NCBI GenBank assembly: GCA_049509915.1
Contig: JBEKZL010000175.1
Location: 1-15,958 of the forward strand
DNA length: 15,958 bases
From: JBEKYD01 sp049509915
GTDB taxonomy: Bacteria > Acidobacteriota > Terriglobia > Bryobacterales > Bryobacteraceae
Reading direction: 5' to 3'
A model generated the notes under the pieces. It saw nothing but the letters and a program-made list of their open reading frames with translations, searched no databases and had not been told where the DNA came from. Below are positions 9,088 through 15,840 of this stretch, one piece after another. The stretch's first letter is position 1, and each line of letters begins with the position of its first letter. A program made the translations under genes and the position numbers.

Positions 9088-9888
9088 ATGCTGACAATCG
9101 AATTCGCACAAGCCTCCGATTGCGGGCGCGTGCGAGACCACAACGAGGACTACCTGGGGCACTTCGCGCCGGCAGACGCGGGGGAGATTCGGAACCGGGG
9201 ATGGCTGTTTGCCCTGGCCGACGGCGTCGGCGGGCAGGACCAGGGTGAAGTGGCGTCGCAGCTGGCGGTAGATACGTTGGTGGCTGGCTTCCGGCAGGCC
9301 CGGCCCGACGATTCCCATTACACCCTTCTGCCACGGCTGGTGCAGAAAGCCAACGCCAAGATATTCGAAGCAGGCCTAAGCACCCGGCCGGGAGGCTCGC
9401 CCATGGCTACCACGCTGGTGGCCTGCGCGGTGCGCGCCGACCGTGCGGTGATTTCGCACGTGGGCGATTCGCGCTGCTACCTGGTGCGTTTCGGGCGCGC
9501 CGAGGCGGTGACGCGGGATCATACCGTGGCCGCCGAACAGTTTCGCTTGGGGATTTTGAGCGGGCTGGAGGCTTCGGCGGCATCTAACCGCAATGTGCTG
9601 AGCCGGTCGCTGGGCATGGCGCTGGTGGCCAACGTGGAAACCACCGAGCGGCAGGTGATACCGGGCGATTGGCTGCTGTTGTGCTCGGATGGATTGCACG
9701 GCTCGGTTACGCCAGCCGATATCGAGGATATTGTAAGAAGGAAAGTTCCGCCCGAGGCTGCCGTCGGCGAACTGGTGGAGCTTGCCAATCGGCGGGACGG
9801 CAGCGATAATGTCAGCGTGCAGCTTATCCATGTTGCCCAGGTGGAACGGGTGGGCATGTACCGCGGACGGCCTTACAAACTGGCGTAG
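9088..9888 (+). CDS. PP2C-family serine/threonine protein phosphatase
   Basis: This 266-residue soluble PP2C (PPM) phosphatase removes phosphate from Ser/Thr using two metal ions. Conserved motifs are all present and in order: RVRDHNEDYLG (residues 14-24), LADGVGGQ with metal ligand Asp45, MATTLVACAV (106-115), HVGDSRCYLV (124-133), TRDHTVAAEQ (142-151), LLLCSDGLHGSV with Asp201, and RDGSDNVSVQLI with Asp240. The length matches the short bacterial stand-alone type, with no membrane helix or sensor domain. It lies 15 bases before the kinase gene on the same strand, the usual arrangement of a phosphatase that reverses its partner kinase and possibly dephosphorylates it. The ATG is the first in frame, and no Shine-Dalgarno sequence is visible. 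Confidence 0.95.
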   Translation: MLTIEFAQASDCGRVRDHNEDYLGHFAPADAGEIRNRGWLFALADGVGGQDQGEVASQLAVDTLVAGFRQARPDDSHYTLLPRLVQKANAKIFEAGLSTRPGGSPMATTLVACAVRADRAVISHVGDSRCYLVRFGRAEAVTRDHTVAAEQFRLGILSGLEASAASNRNVLSRSLGMALVANVETTERQVIPGDWLLLCSDGLHGSVTPADIEDIVRRKVPPEAAVGELVELANRRDGSDNVSVQLIHVAQVERVGMYRGRPYKLA

Positions 9889-9903
9889 CCCCTTTCCACC
9901 CGC

Positions 9904-10878
9904 ATGACTCCCGTACATACCGGCGAACAACTGGACCAATACCGGATCGACAGCGTCGTGGCGCGTAGCGGCATGGCTTCCATCTTTCGCGGCGTGGACC
10001 TGCGCGACGGCCGCGACGTGGCCATCAAGGTGCCGCACCCGGAAATGGAAAGCGACCCGGTCCTGTTCGACCGCTTCCACCGCGAAGAGGAAATCGGCCG
10101 GAAGCTGGACCATCCGGGCGTGATGAAAGTCTTCGGCGACGAAAACCGTAGCCGTGTCTACATGGTGATGGAGTGGGTACCCGGGCGGCTGTTGCGCGAA
10201 ATCATGAGCAATTACGCCCGGCTGCCGGTGGAGCGCGCCATCCGCATCGCGGTGGGCGTGGCCGAAGCACTGGAGTACATTCACAGCCATGGCGTGGTGC
10301 ATCGCGATATGAAGCCGGAGAATATCATGGTCGACGACCAGGACCGGATCAAGATCATCGATTTCGGCATCGCCGGACAAACCGGCGCGCGGCGGCTCAC
10401 TTTCGCCAACCTGTCTCAGGTGATGGGCACTCCCGACTACATTTCCCCGGAGCAGGTGAAAGGCAAGCGGGGCGACGCGCGCAGCGATATCTACTCGCTG
10501 GGCGTGATTCTTTACGAAATGCTCACCGGCAAGACGCCTTTCTCCGGCCCCAACGGGTTTGCCATCATGAACGACCGGCTGCTAAACAATCCCGAGCCGC
10601 CGCGCCAGCTCGTCCCCGAGATTTCTCCGGAGTTGCAGGAAGTGATTTACCGCGCCCTGGAGCGCGACCCCAAGAGCCGCTACGCCAGCGCCCGCGAATT
10701 CGCCTGGGATTTGAACCATCTCGACCAGGTGGGTGTAGCCGACCGCGCCGAGTTGAAAGAATGGAAGCGCCGCGGCCGCCCATGGTTCCGCACCGTGCTG
10801 TACTACCTGATGCTCGCCGCCATCCCAGTGGTGATTTTCAGCCTGCTGCTGTACGTGGCGCGGCACACCGGCCGATGA
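9904..10878 (+). CDS. Membrane-anchored Hanks-type Ser/Thr protein kinase
   Basis: This 324-residue kinase has the catalytic domain at about residues 13-272: VAIKV (Lys42), a glutamate in FHREEEIGRKLDHP (around Glu61-63), HRDMKPEN (Asp135, Asn140), IIDFGIAG (Asp153), MGTPDYISPEQVKG and SDIYSLGVILYEMLTGKTPF. The activation loop contains Thr167, Ser171 and Thr176 as possible autophosphorylation sites. The nucleotide loop is VARSGMASIFRG, so only one glycine of GxGGMG is kept. This degenerate loop does not preclude activity. A basic juxtamembrane stretch (KEWKRRGRPWFR) is followed by one transmembrane helix at about 298-318, and then the protein ends (ARHTGR). It therefore has no extracellular PASTA or other sensor domain. 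It is probably cotranscribed with the phosphatase. Targets are unknown. Confidence 0.95.
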   Translation: MTPVHTGEQLDQYRIDSVVARSGMASIFRGVDLRDGRDVAIKVPHPEMESDPVLFDRFHREEEIGRKLDHPGVMKVFGDENRSRVYMVMEWVPGRLLREIMSNYARLPVERAIRIAVGVAEALEYIHSHGVVHRDMKPENIMVDDQDRIKIIDFGIAGQTGARRLTFANLSQVMGTPDYISPEQVKGKRGDARSDIYSLGVILYEMLTGKTPFSGPNGFAIMNDRLLNNPEPPRQLVPEISPELQEVIYRALERDPKSRYASAREFAWDLNHLDQVGVADRAELKEWKRRGRPWFRTVLYYLMLAAIPVVIFSLLLYVARHTGR

Positions 10879-10954
10879 GCCGTACTGCTGAAGATTGGTT
10901 TGTTCCCTGAGGGGCAGACTGGCTATCGAGCCCTACCGGTCCGTCGTCCACGGT

Positions 10955-11284
10955 CTATAGCCTGGCAGTCAAATCTTGACCAAGCCATCGCAAAAGACCT
11001 GCGAATACCAAGTCGAACTGTTCCGGCTTATGCATGCCCAGCTTTCGGATCGCTCTCACCTGCGGATAGGTCGAAACGCCTTGCACCAGGAACGCGCCCG
11101 GTTTCAAGAATGGGGCGCCGGCCGGGATCTCAAATGGAGAACCGCGAATGCCGGTGGTGTGCGAAACGATGGTTACCAACGCGTGATCGGCATCGCCGAA
11201 GCCTACGCTGACGACAAGGGCTGGACGAACTTTCCCGGCCATCCCGAGATCGAAGAGCTACACCTCGCCCCTGCTTGGCGTCAT
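10955..11284 (-). pseudogene. MazF/PemK-family toxin interrupted by an in-frame amber stop
   Basis: The frame starts ATG at 11284 and reads MTPSRGEV-stop-LFDLGMAGKVRPALVVS. It then continues open to a TAG at 10955-10957, about 109 codons in all, the normal size for MazF. The amber codon (minus-strand TAG at 11260-11258, codon 9) sits where the family has the tryptophan of RGEVW, so a single TGG-to-TAG change explains it. Downstream everything expected of the fold is kept. KVRPALVV carries the family arginine, and SHTTGIRGSPFEI carries the threonine corresponding to E. coli MazF Arg29/Thr52. The C-terminal TYPQVRAIRKLG…LLRWLG is also present. Internal restart at the ATG at 11242 would give 95 residues lacking the first beta strand, and no ribosome binding site precedes it. 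I infer a disabled or weakened mRNA-cleaving toxin. Its start overlaps the antitoxin stop (ATGA). Confidence 0.75.
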
Positions 11285-11451
11285 TCGAGGCTTGCCGGCA
11301 ACCGATCGGCGGCGTCAGCGATCTCGGAATCATCCAACGGGCCGGAATCGAACGGCACCGCCCGCCTCAGGAACTCCACCGTAAAGATTCGCTTTTCGTC
11401 CTCCGGCAGCGCCTCGAAATCTTCCCGAAGCCGAGCTGTTTGCCCGCTCAT
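11281..11451 (-). CDS. Antitoxin of the MazF/PemK-type module
   Basis: This 56-residue acidic protein begins MSGQTARLREDFEALPEDEK, then has RIFTVEFLRRAVPFDSG and ends PLDDSEIADAADRLPASLE. Its TGA overlaps the toxin start by ATGA, the typical antitoxin-first order. The helical N-terminal half (LREDFEALPEDEKRIFTVEFLRR) and the acidic C-terminal tail fit a short antitoxin whose tail wraps around a MazF partner. The FDSGPLDDSEIADA motif resembles, from memory, small partners of MazF-type toxins in Acidobacteria and Cyanobacteria. AGGA lies 2-3 bases before the ATG, close for a Shine-Dalgarno sequence. The identification rests mainly on position and composition. No clear DNA-binding motif is visible. 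Confidence 0.65.
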   Translation of the reverse strand: MSGQTARLREDFEALPEDEKRIFTVEFLRRAVPFDSGPLDDSEIADAADRLPASLE

Positions 11452-11942
11452 GTTCCTAGGCTACCCGTTTCTGCGCCTGTCGGCAACGCTGCCGGCCCGC
11501 CAGGGTGCCCACAGAAATACTCGTGAGAGATGGTGAGGCGGCGGTGCGCAGCCAGGAAGAACTGAAGCCCACCGACCACGGGGCCGTTCACACATTTACC
11601 GGAGCCGGAGGCGGAACTGAGGCTTCGGATTCACACGCATGTGCGCGAGGGCGGACCAGCGCTGTACGAATTTCTCACCGCGGACGAGAAAGCGCTTTTT
11701 GGCGGGTCCTAAAGGATGCCGAGCGACTGGAATGCATCCTGTTCAGCGTGCGACTCCGTTCAGACGCCGTTACCGTCCACTCGTCCAGAAACGCCATATA
11801 CCATTCCTATCTCCAAACCAGGAATCTGTGATAGAGTCCTCCTGCGAATCGGCCTTGCACCCACGGGGGGGAACGCAAGAACATCCGAGTTCGGCGAAAG
11901 AGCCTCGCTCTAGGTTGCCCTGCTAATAAATGGAGGTTGTCG
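11452..11942. other. Spacer with weak or degraded coding sequence
   Basis: This spacer separates the minus-strand toxin module from the plus-strand DUF4157 set. On the plus strand, 11505 to about 11595 reads PTEILVRDGEAAVRSQEELK from a GTG. About 11590-11712 in another frame reads LPEPEAELRLRIHTHVREGG then PALYEFLTADEKALFGGS and a TAA. The two together look like one small gene broken by a frameshift, but I do not recognise the product. The rest (11713-11930) has only short open frames with unconvincing composition. Near 11479-11492 is a small palindrome, CGGCAACGCTGCCG, upstream of the antitoxin gene, which could be an operator but is too short to call. Confidence 0.3.
11932..11936 (+). promoter_or_regulatory. 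Strong Shine-Dalgarno GGAGG fixing the start of the 93-residue ORF
   Basis: GGAGG is followed by a 6-base spacer (TTGTCG) and ATG at 11943. This is one of the few textbook ribosome binding sites in the window. It favours the ATG over the in-frame TTG at 11937 and argues that the small ORF is real. Confidence 0.6.
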
Positions 11943-12224
11943 ATGCGAGAGGGAGCCCTTGCAGTTGGGGAAATCCTTCACCTCGCCGGGACGGTCGTGG
12001 CACAGACCTTTGATCCCGATGTTCCACACGCCTGGAACGATAAAGATGTCACGGAGCTCGAAGTGCCGCTGGCTCAGCGGGACCGCTCCCCGCGCGACGA
12101 CACGCTCCAGTCGATCGCCATTGGCGCGGCTGTGCACCGTGACATTCTGCTACCCGCCGGCGCTCTCGGAAATCCACCCTGTGAACCCGGCACTTCCGCT
12201 TCTGTTCCCTACCCGGAGAAATAG
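11943..12224 (+). CDS. Hypothetical 93-residue protein upstream of the DUF4157 gene
   Basis: I do not recognise this protein. It begins MREGALAVGEILHLAGTVVA, has an acidic middle (DPDVPHAWNDKDVTELEVPL), then RDRSPRDDTLQSIAIGAAV and a proline-rich end closing in PEK. It has no transmembrane segment, signal peptide or cysteine motif beyond a single Cys near residue 81. Support for coding comes from a perfect GGAGG at the right distance and from the 5-base gap to the next start codon, which points to an operon with the DUF4157 gene. A chaperone, adaptor or immunity function would fit the position but nothing in the sequence shows it. A 75-codon frame is open on the opposite strand but has no such signals. 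Confidence 0.5.
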   Translation: MREGALAVGEILHLAGTVVAQTFDPDVPHAWNDKDVTELEVPLAQRDRSPRDDTLQSIAIGAAVHRDILLPAGALGNPPCEPGTSASVPYPEK

Positions 12225-12229
12225 TCGTT

Positions 12230-15200
12230 ATGTTGGCCGTTGCGCAACATGCTTCGAAGGAATCGGCCGGCAAGAAGCCGGCGCCGAATCCACCGTCAGG
12301 CGCGCCACTCATCGAATCGGAAGCGCCGGCACACGCACTTCAGCGGCAGACGTGCCCATGCGGCGGAGGCTGCCCGAAGTGCCTCTCGCCGGTCGGCGGC
12401 GCGGTGCCGCAAAACAAGCTCACCATCAATACTCCCGGAGACCATTTCGAGTTGGAGGCGGACCGCGTCGCGGAACACGTGATGCACATGCCCCCGGTGC
12501 CGCGCGCCTGCCCCTGTGGCGGGGGCTGTCACAAATGCCAGTCCAACCGGCAGCCGTCCGAAGCGCTGCAGATGAAGAGCACCGCTTCCACCGCTCGCAC
12601 CGGCGCCGTCGCGCCGCCGATGATCCGCCAGGTACTTCAGTCTCCCGGACAGCCTCTCGATCCCGCCGCTCGCGCTTTTCTGGAACCGCGCTTCGGCCAC
12701 GATTTTTCACACGTGCGCGTTCATAACAACGCCGAGGCGCAGTCTTCCGCGCGCCTGCTTCATGCGAAAGCGTACACGGTGGGGAGCGATATCGTCTTCG
12801 CTCAGAATCAGTTTGCCCCTTCATCGGACGAAAGCATGAGATTGCTGGCTCACGAACTCACGCACGTGGTGCAGCAGGCCGCGGGAGGCGCCGCGGGAGT
12901 CCAGCGGCAGCCCGATTTCGGCGATCTACCGTCGCGGGAGGAGCTCAGCCGTAAGCCCGTCGCAGGCACGATGCGGGAACAGATTATCGCTGCAAAGGCA
13001 AAATCCGACGTCGAAAAGGGCTGGAGCATCGAGCAGATGCACCGCGAAATCCTGAGCAGCCATGCCTTTCCGACCACTGAAGAGCGGCGTCTGTATGCCG
13101 AACATTTCCTTAAGTATTTGTACCCCTTCCAAGTCGGAGAGGAGATCAGCTCCGAAACTTTGAGAAGTGAGATGGTGAAGGTTGAAAAGCTCTTTCAAGG
13201 GTCGAGATCCGCCACCGAAGTGGCTCACATTCCAGCCACTGCCGGAAGGAGCACGGCTTGGGTGGATGAGGCCGTGAAGTCCGGCGAGCAGAAGCGGAAA
13301 GAACGCGACGCGTCGGAACAGATGGCGATCGATTACGCGAAGTTCGTGGAACAAAGTGCGGCAATCAAGAAACTCTCGGCGGGGATCGCCGGGGAATGGA
13401 TGCTTCTATCCTTGCGCTCCCGCGGTATCGGCCGAAAAAGGCCAAACGGTTACTACGCCGGAGCCGCTAAAGAGCTCATGGATTTCGGCATTCACGCGGT
13501 GGAATATATCGTTCAGCGGACAGACCGGGCAATTCAGGCGGCCGCCGCGAAGAAGCAGGCCGAAGTGGGAGCGCGAGTTGACGACCTTCTCCAAGCGATC
13601 GCGGCGTACCGGGCGAATGCCGTAAAGCTGTCCCAACTGTCCGACGAATACGAGGCGATGGAGAAGCGCTGGGACGATCAGAGCGGCGATTTGCTGATAA
13701 AAGGGAAAAACTACGCAGATAGATTGTACGAGGCGCGCCAGAATGCGTGTGTGGCAGACGATGAAGGTATCACCTGCCGCTTCGACGAGCGCCGCCCCGA
13801 GAAGGTGTGGCGGAGCGGTTCTTTCGATGAGTCGGAAAAGGACCGCGTCTACGCCGACCAGAACCAGATGATTGAGGAAGGCAATGAACGCCGCCATGAG
13901 GAGTCGAAACGGATCCGGGCGAAGGCCGAGTGGGACCAGGAGGACAGATTTATAGCCGAGTCCGAGGCGGCTAAACACCAGGAAATCTTCATGCAGCCAT
14001 TGGGGGCGGGAGAAGAGCTGGGAGCTTCACTCGCCGCGGAGCTTTTCGTGAGAGGCTACAATGCTGCGCAGCTCGCCACGGCCAGCGCACAAGTGGTCAA
14101 CTCCTGCCGCCAGGGCGTCGGGGAGTGTATCGAGGGCGCGGCGCCGATCGCGATAACCGCCGTGGTGGCTCATCAGGCGTTGAAGGCCGGGGGTGTCGGG
14201 GAAACAGGTCCAGAGCCGCCACCTACACCGCTCAGCGGAAGTCATGACCCCGCCTATTGGACCGCTGGCGCCAAAACCCCCCTGACGAGAGTGGAGCCCG
14301 GAAAACTGGGGATCACCAACCTCGGCGATTACCGTGCCCAGGTTGCCCAACAGGAAGCCGTTGCGGAGGCAGCACGCCAAGCCCAAGCCATGGAAGCACA
14401 AGCCCGCGAGGAGCAAGGGGCAAAGTCTGCGACGGGCGGAGGGGGAGGCGGCGCGGTAATGTCCCGCAATTCCGGTGGCGGCCCTTCCAGGCAACAGCGA
14501 GGTTCGGTCACTACCACCTCGGGTGGGGGCGGAGGAGGCAAGGGGGGCGGTAAGTCGGTCAAGCCTGTTCCCGCCAGGCCGCGGCGCCCCTCCGCCGTTC
14601 CCGAACCGCATCCCAACGTACAGGGTAGCGTGAGAAACAACGAAGCTCTAGGAGAACGGGTTAACGAGCCCGCAACCGTGTCGACCGGGCCGCCAAAGCC
14701 GGCGCTGGAAAGGCTGGGAGAGTATAACCAGGAAATAGCGGGCTCCCCCGAGCTGAAGCAATGGCAAGACCAGATCGAAAAGCTGCGAGCCACCGATCCG
14801 GCCAAAGCGGAGCAGGAGGCGGCCAGCCTGGTGCGCACGGCTCAAGCGGCACGAAACAATGCCGGCAGAGCCGCTGGGCAGACCGCCGAGGGCGACGACC
14901 CGATATTCACCCTGGGTGTGGGCAAGGACCGGGCCGCGAGGATTCAGTCCGGCGAACAGAATTTTGTGGTGGATCGCCGCCTGACCTTCGATATTGACGA
15001 GGTGCTTCCCGTCGGTGCGCCCGATATCGAGCCACAGGAGGCCGCGGGCCGGGCGACCAGCGCCGAGAACCGCCAATTGCTGGATCCGAATACGAACCAG
15101 CGAACCAAGGGCTTGGGCGTCGACCCACGCGAGTTGCCGGGGAATCGACCCGCCCGCGAGCCGGTTTCGGTAACTACCGATCCGCATGCTCTGCTCACCA

Positions 15201-15439
15201 GGCGATTCAGCGAGGTTCACGAACTGCAGCGCATTTTCGATCGGGCGGTAGCTTCGGTCACCGAGCCGCAGCGGCTGACGCCGACCCAGTTGAAGGCCAG
15301 GATCAATGCCGAGACGCGGCGAATCATCACGGAAGATCCGGGGCCGGACGCGGCGGCGGTGCGGAAGGCGTTGGGGGATCTCGATTTCGTGCGCGAGCCG
15401 GGCATCGGGTGGGTGATGACGAAAGGCCCGGCGCAATAG
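12230..15439 (+). CDS. Large DUF4157 (eCIS-associated core) domain protein, probable effector/polymorphic toxin
   Basis: This protein has 1069 residues. Order of parts: an N-terminal tag-like segment (ASKESAGKKP, residues 8-17); CPCGGGCPKC (Cys42, 44, 48, 51); the leader NTPGDHFELEADRVAEHVM typical of DUF4157 proteins; a second CPCGGGCHKC (Cys94, 96, 100, 103); and DUF4157 proper at about residues 135-218. DUF4157 includes FGHDFSHVRVH and the zinc-peptidase-like HELTHVVQQ (His208, Glu209, His212). A long charged, helical, coiled-coil-prone region follows at about 225-620, then a mildly hydrophobic stretch near 600-660 (AAELFVRGYNAAQLATASAQ). A glycine-rich linker (about 733-775) and a C-terminal region of about 290 residues, which I cannot assign, complete it. 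DUF4157 is known as a marker of extracellular contractile injection system cargo and related polymorphic toxins. No injection-system structural gene is in this window. GGAG lies 12 bases before the ATG. The C-terminus is the likely activity domain. Confidence 0.88.
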   Translation: MLAVAQHASKESAGKKPAPNPPSGAPLIESEAPAHALQRQTCPCGGGCPKCLSPVGGAVPQNKLTINTPGDHFELEADRVAEHVMHMPPVPRACPCGGGCHKCQSNRQPSEALQMKSTASTARTGAVAPPMIRQVLQSPGQPLDPAARAFLEPRFGHDFSHVRVHNNAEAQSSARLLHAKAYTVGSDIVFAQNQFAPSSDESMRLLAHELTHVVQQAAGGAAGVQRQPDFGDLPSREELSRKPVAGTMREQIIAAKAKSDVEKGWSIEQMHREILSSHAFPTTEERRLYAEHFLKYLYPFQVGEEISSETLRSEMVKVEKLFQGSRSATEVAHIPATAGRSTAWVDEAVKSGEQKRKERDASEQMAIDYAKFVEQSAAIKKLSAGIAGEWMLLSLRSRGIGRKRPNGYYAGAAKELMDFGIHAVEYIVQRTDRAIQAAAAKKQAEVGARVDDLLQAIAAYRANAVKLSQLSDEYEAMEKRWDDQSGDLLIKGKNYADRLYEARQNACVADDEGITCRFDERRPEKVWRSGSFDESEKDRVYADQNQMIEEGNERRHEESKRIRAKAEWDQEDRFIAESEAAKHQEIFMQPLGAGEELGASLAAELFVRGYNAAQLATASAQVVNSCRQGVGECIEGAAPIAITAVVAHQALKAGGVGETGPEPPPTPLSGSHDPAYWTAGAKTPLTRVEPGKLGITNLGDYRAQVAQQEAVAEAARQAQAMEAQAREEQGAKSATGGGGGGAVMSRNSGGGPSRQQRGSVTTTSGGGGGGKGGGKSVKPVPARPRRPSAVPEPHPNVQGSVRNNEALGERVNEPATVSTGPPKPALERLGEYNQEIAGSPELKQWQDQIEKLRATDPAKAEQEAASLVRTAQAARNNAGRAAGQTAEGDDPIFTLGVGKDRAARIQSGEQNFVVDRRLTFDIDEVLPVGAPDIEPQEAAGRATSAENRQLLDPNTNQRTKGLGVDPRELPGNRPAREPVSVTTDPHALLTRRFSEVHELQRIFDRAVASVTEPQRLTPTQLKARINAETRRIITEDPGPDAAAVRKALGDLDFVREPGIGWVMTKGPAQ

Positions 15440-15470
15440 CTGTTGCGCGGACCGGCCGGGTGACGTCCAG

Positions 15471-15821
15471 ATGCCCTCGTTAGCTCCATCGGCGCCCAAA
15501 GAATCCGCGGGGAAAAGTCCGCCGCGCGAGCCGACGAACGTTAGGGCCTGTCCGGAAACAATATTACCGCAAGGAAATGTTATCAACATTCGATGCGACA
15601 AGTTCCACGGCGACTGGAACTATGACATCAAACCAGGAAGGCCTGACCCTGCAAACCCCTTGCGCCTCTTAGGTTTGCAAAGATCCCTCCGAAAGCCCGC
15701 CCCCGGCCGCAACGTCAGTCACGGATTTTCTAAATTTTTCCTTCCCCTTCATTACAAGCCACTTCCGCCAAAACGGCCGCCTCCGGGCACCCGCCTCTCC
15801 CGTGCCCTCAAGCTACCGTAG
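15471..15821 (+). CDS. Small ORF sharing the N-terminal motif of the DUF4157 protein
   Basis: This 116-codon frame starts 31 bases after the DUF4157 gene. Its first residues, MPSLAPSAPKESAGKSPPR, align without gaps with the first residues of the DUF4157 protein, MLAVAQHASKESAGKKPAP. Met1, Ala5, Ala8, Lys10 to Lys15 (KESAGK) and Pro17 are shared. The next part (RACPETILPQGNVINIRCDK, then FHGDWNYDIKPGRPDP) looks protein-like. From about codon 65 on the composition (RSLRKPAPGRN, PLPPKRPPPG) looks like translated intergenic DNA, so the gene may be frameshifted or truncated after roughly 15660. No DUF4157 domain, HExxH or CPCGGGC motif follows. It may be a decayed second DUF4157 gene, or a small protein using the same N-terminal tag. 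No strong Shine-Dalgarno sequence is present. Confidence 0.4.
   Translation: MPSLAPSAPKESAGKSPPREPTNVRACPETILPQGNVINIRCDKFHGDWNYDIKPGRPDPANPLRLLGLQRSLRKPAPGRNVSHGFSKFFLPLHYKPLPPKRPPPGTRLSRALKLP
15651..15678. repeat. Short inverted repeat GCAAACC/GGTTTGC
   Basis: GCAAACC (15651-15657) and GGTTTGC (15672-15678) can pair as a 7-base stem with a 14-base loop. It lies within the 116-codon frame, where the coding quality drops. No T-run follows, so it is not a classical terminator, but it may mark the end of the DUF4157 transcript. Confidence 0.35.
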
Positions 15822-15840
15822 TGGCCGAAAGGTAGTTCCC

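Noticed and set aside
9376..10380. Minus-strand open frame of 334 codons across the phosphatase and kinase genes
   Set aside because: It spans two well-supported plus-strand genes and their junction; it is His/Ala-rich and without motifs.
10921..10962. Bidirectional terminator between the convergent kinase and toxin genes
   Set aside because: GGCTAT/ATAGCC can pair over a 30-base loop with a short inner stem, but the pairing is weak and no T-run follows on either strand.
14648..15601. Minus-strand open frame of 317 codons
   Set aside because: It is antisense to the C-terminal part of the DUF4157 gene, whose frame continues without interruption from a recognised domain.
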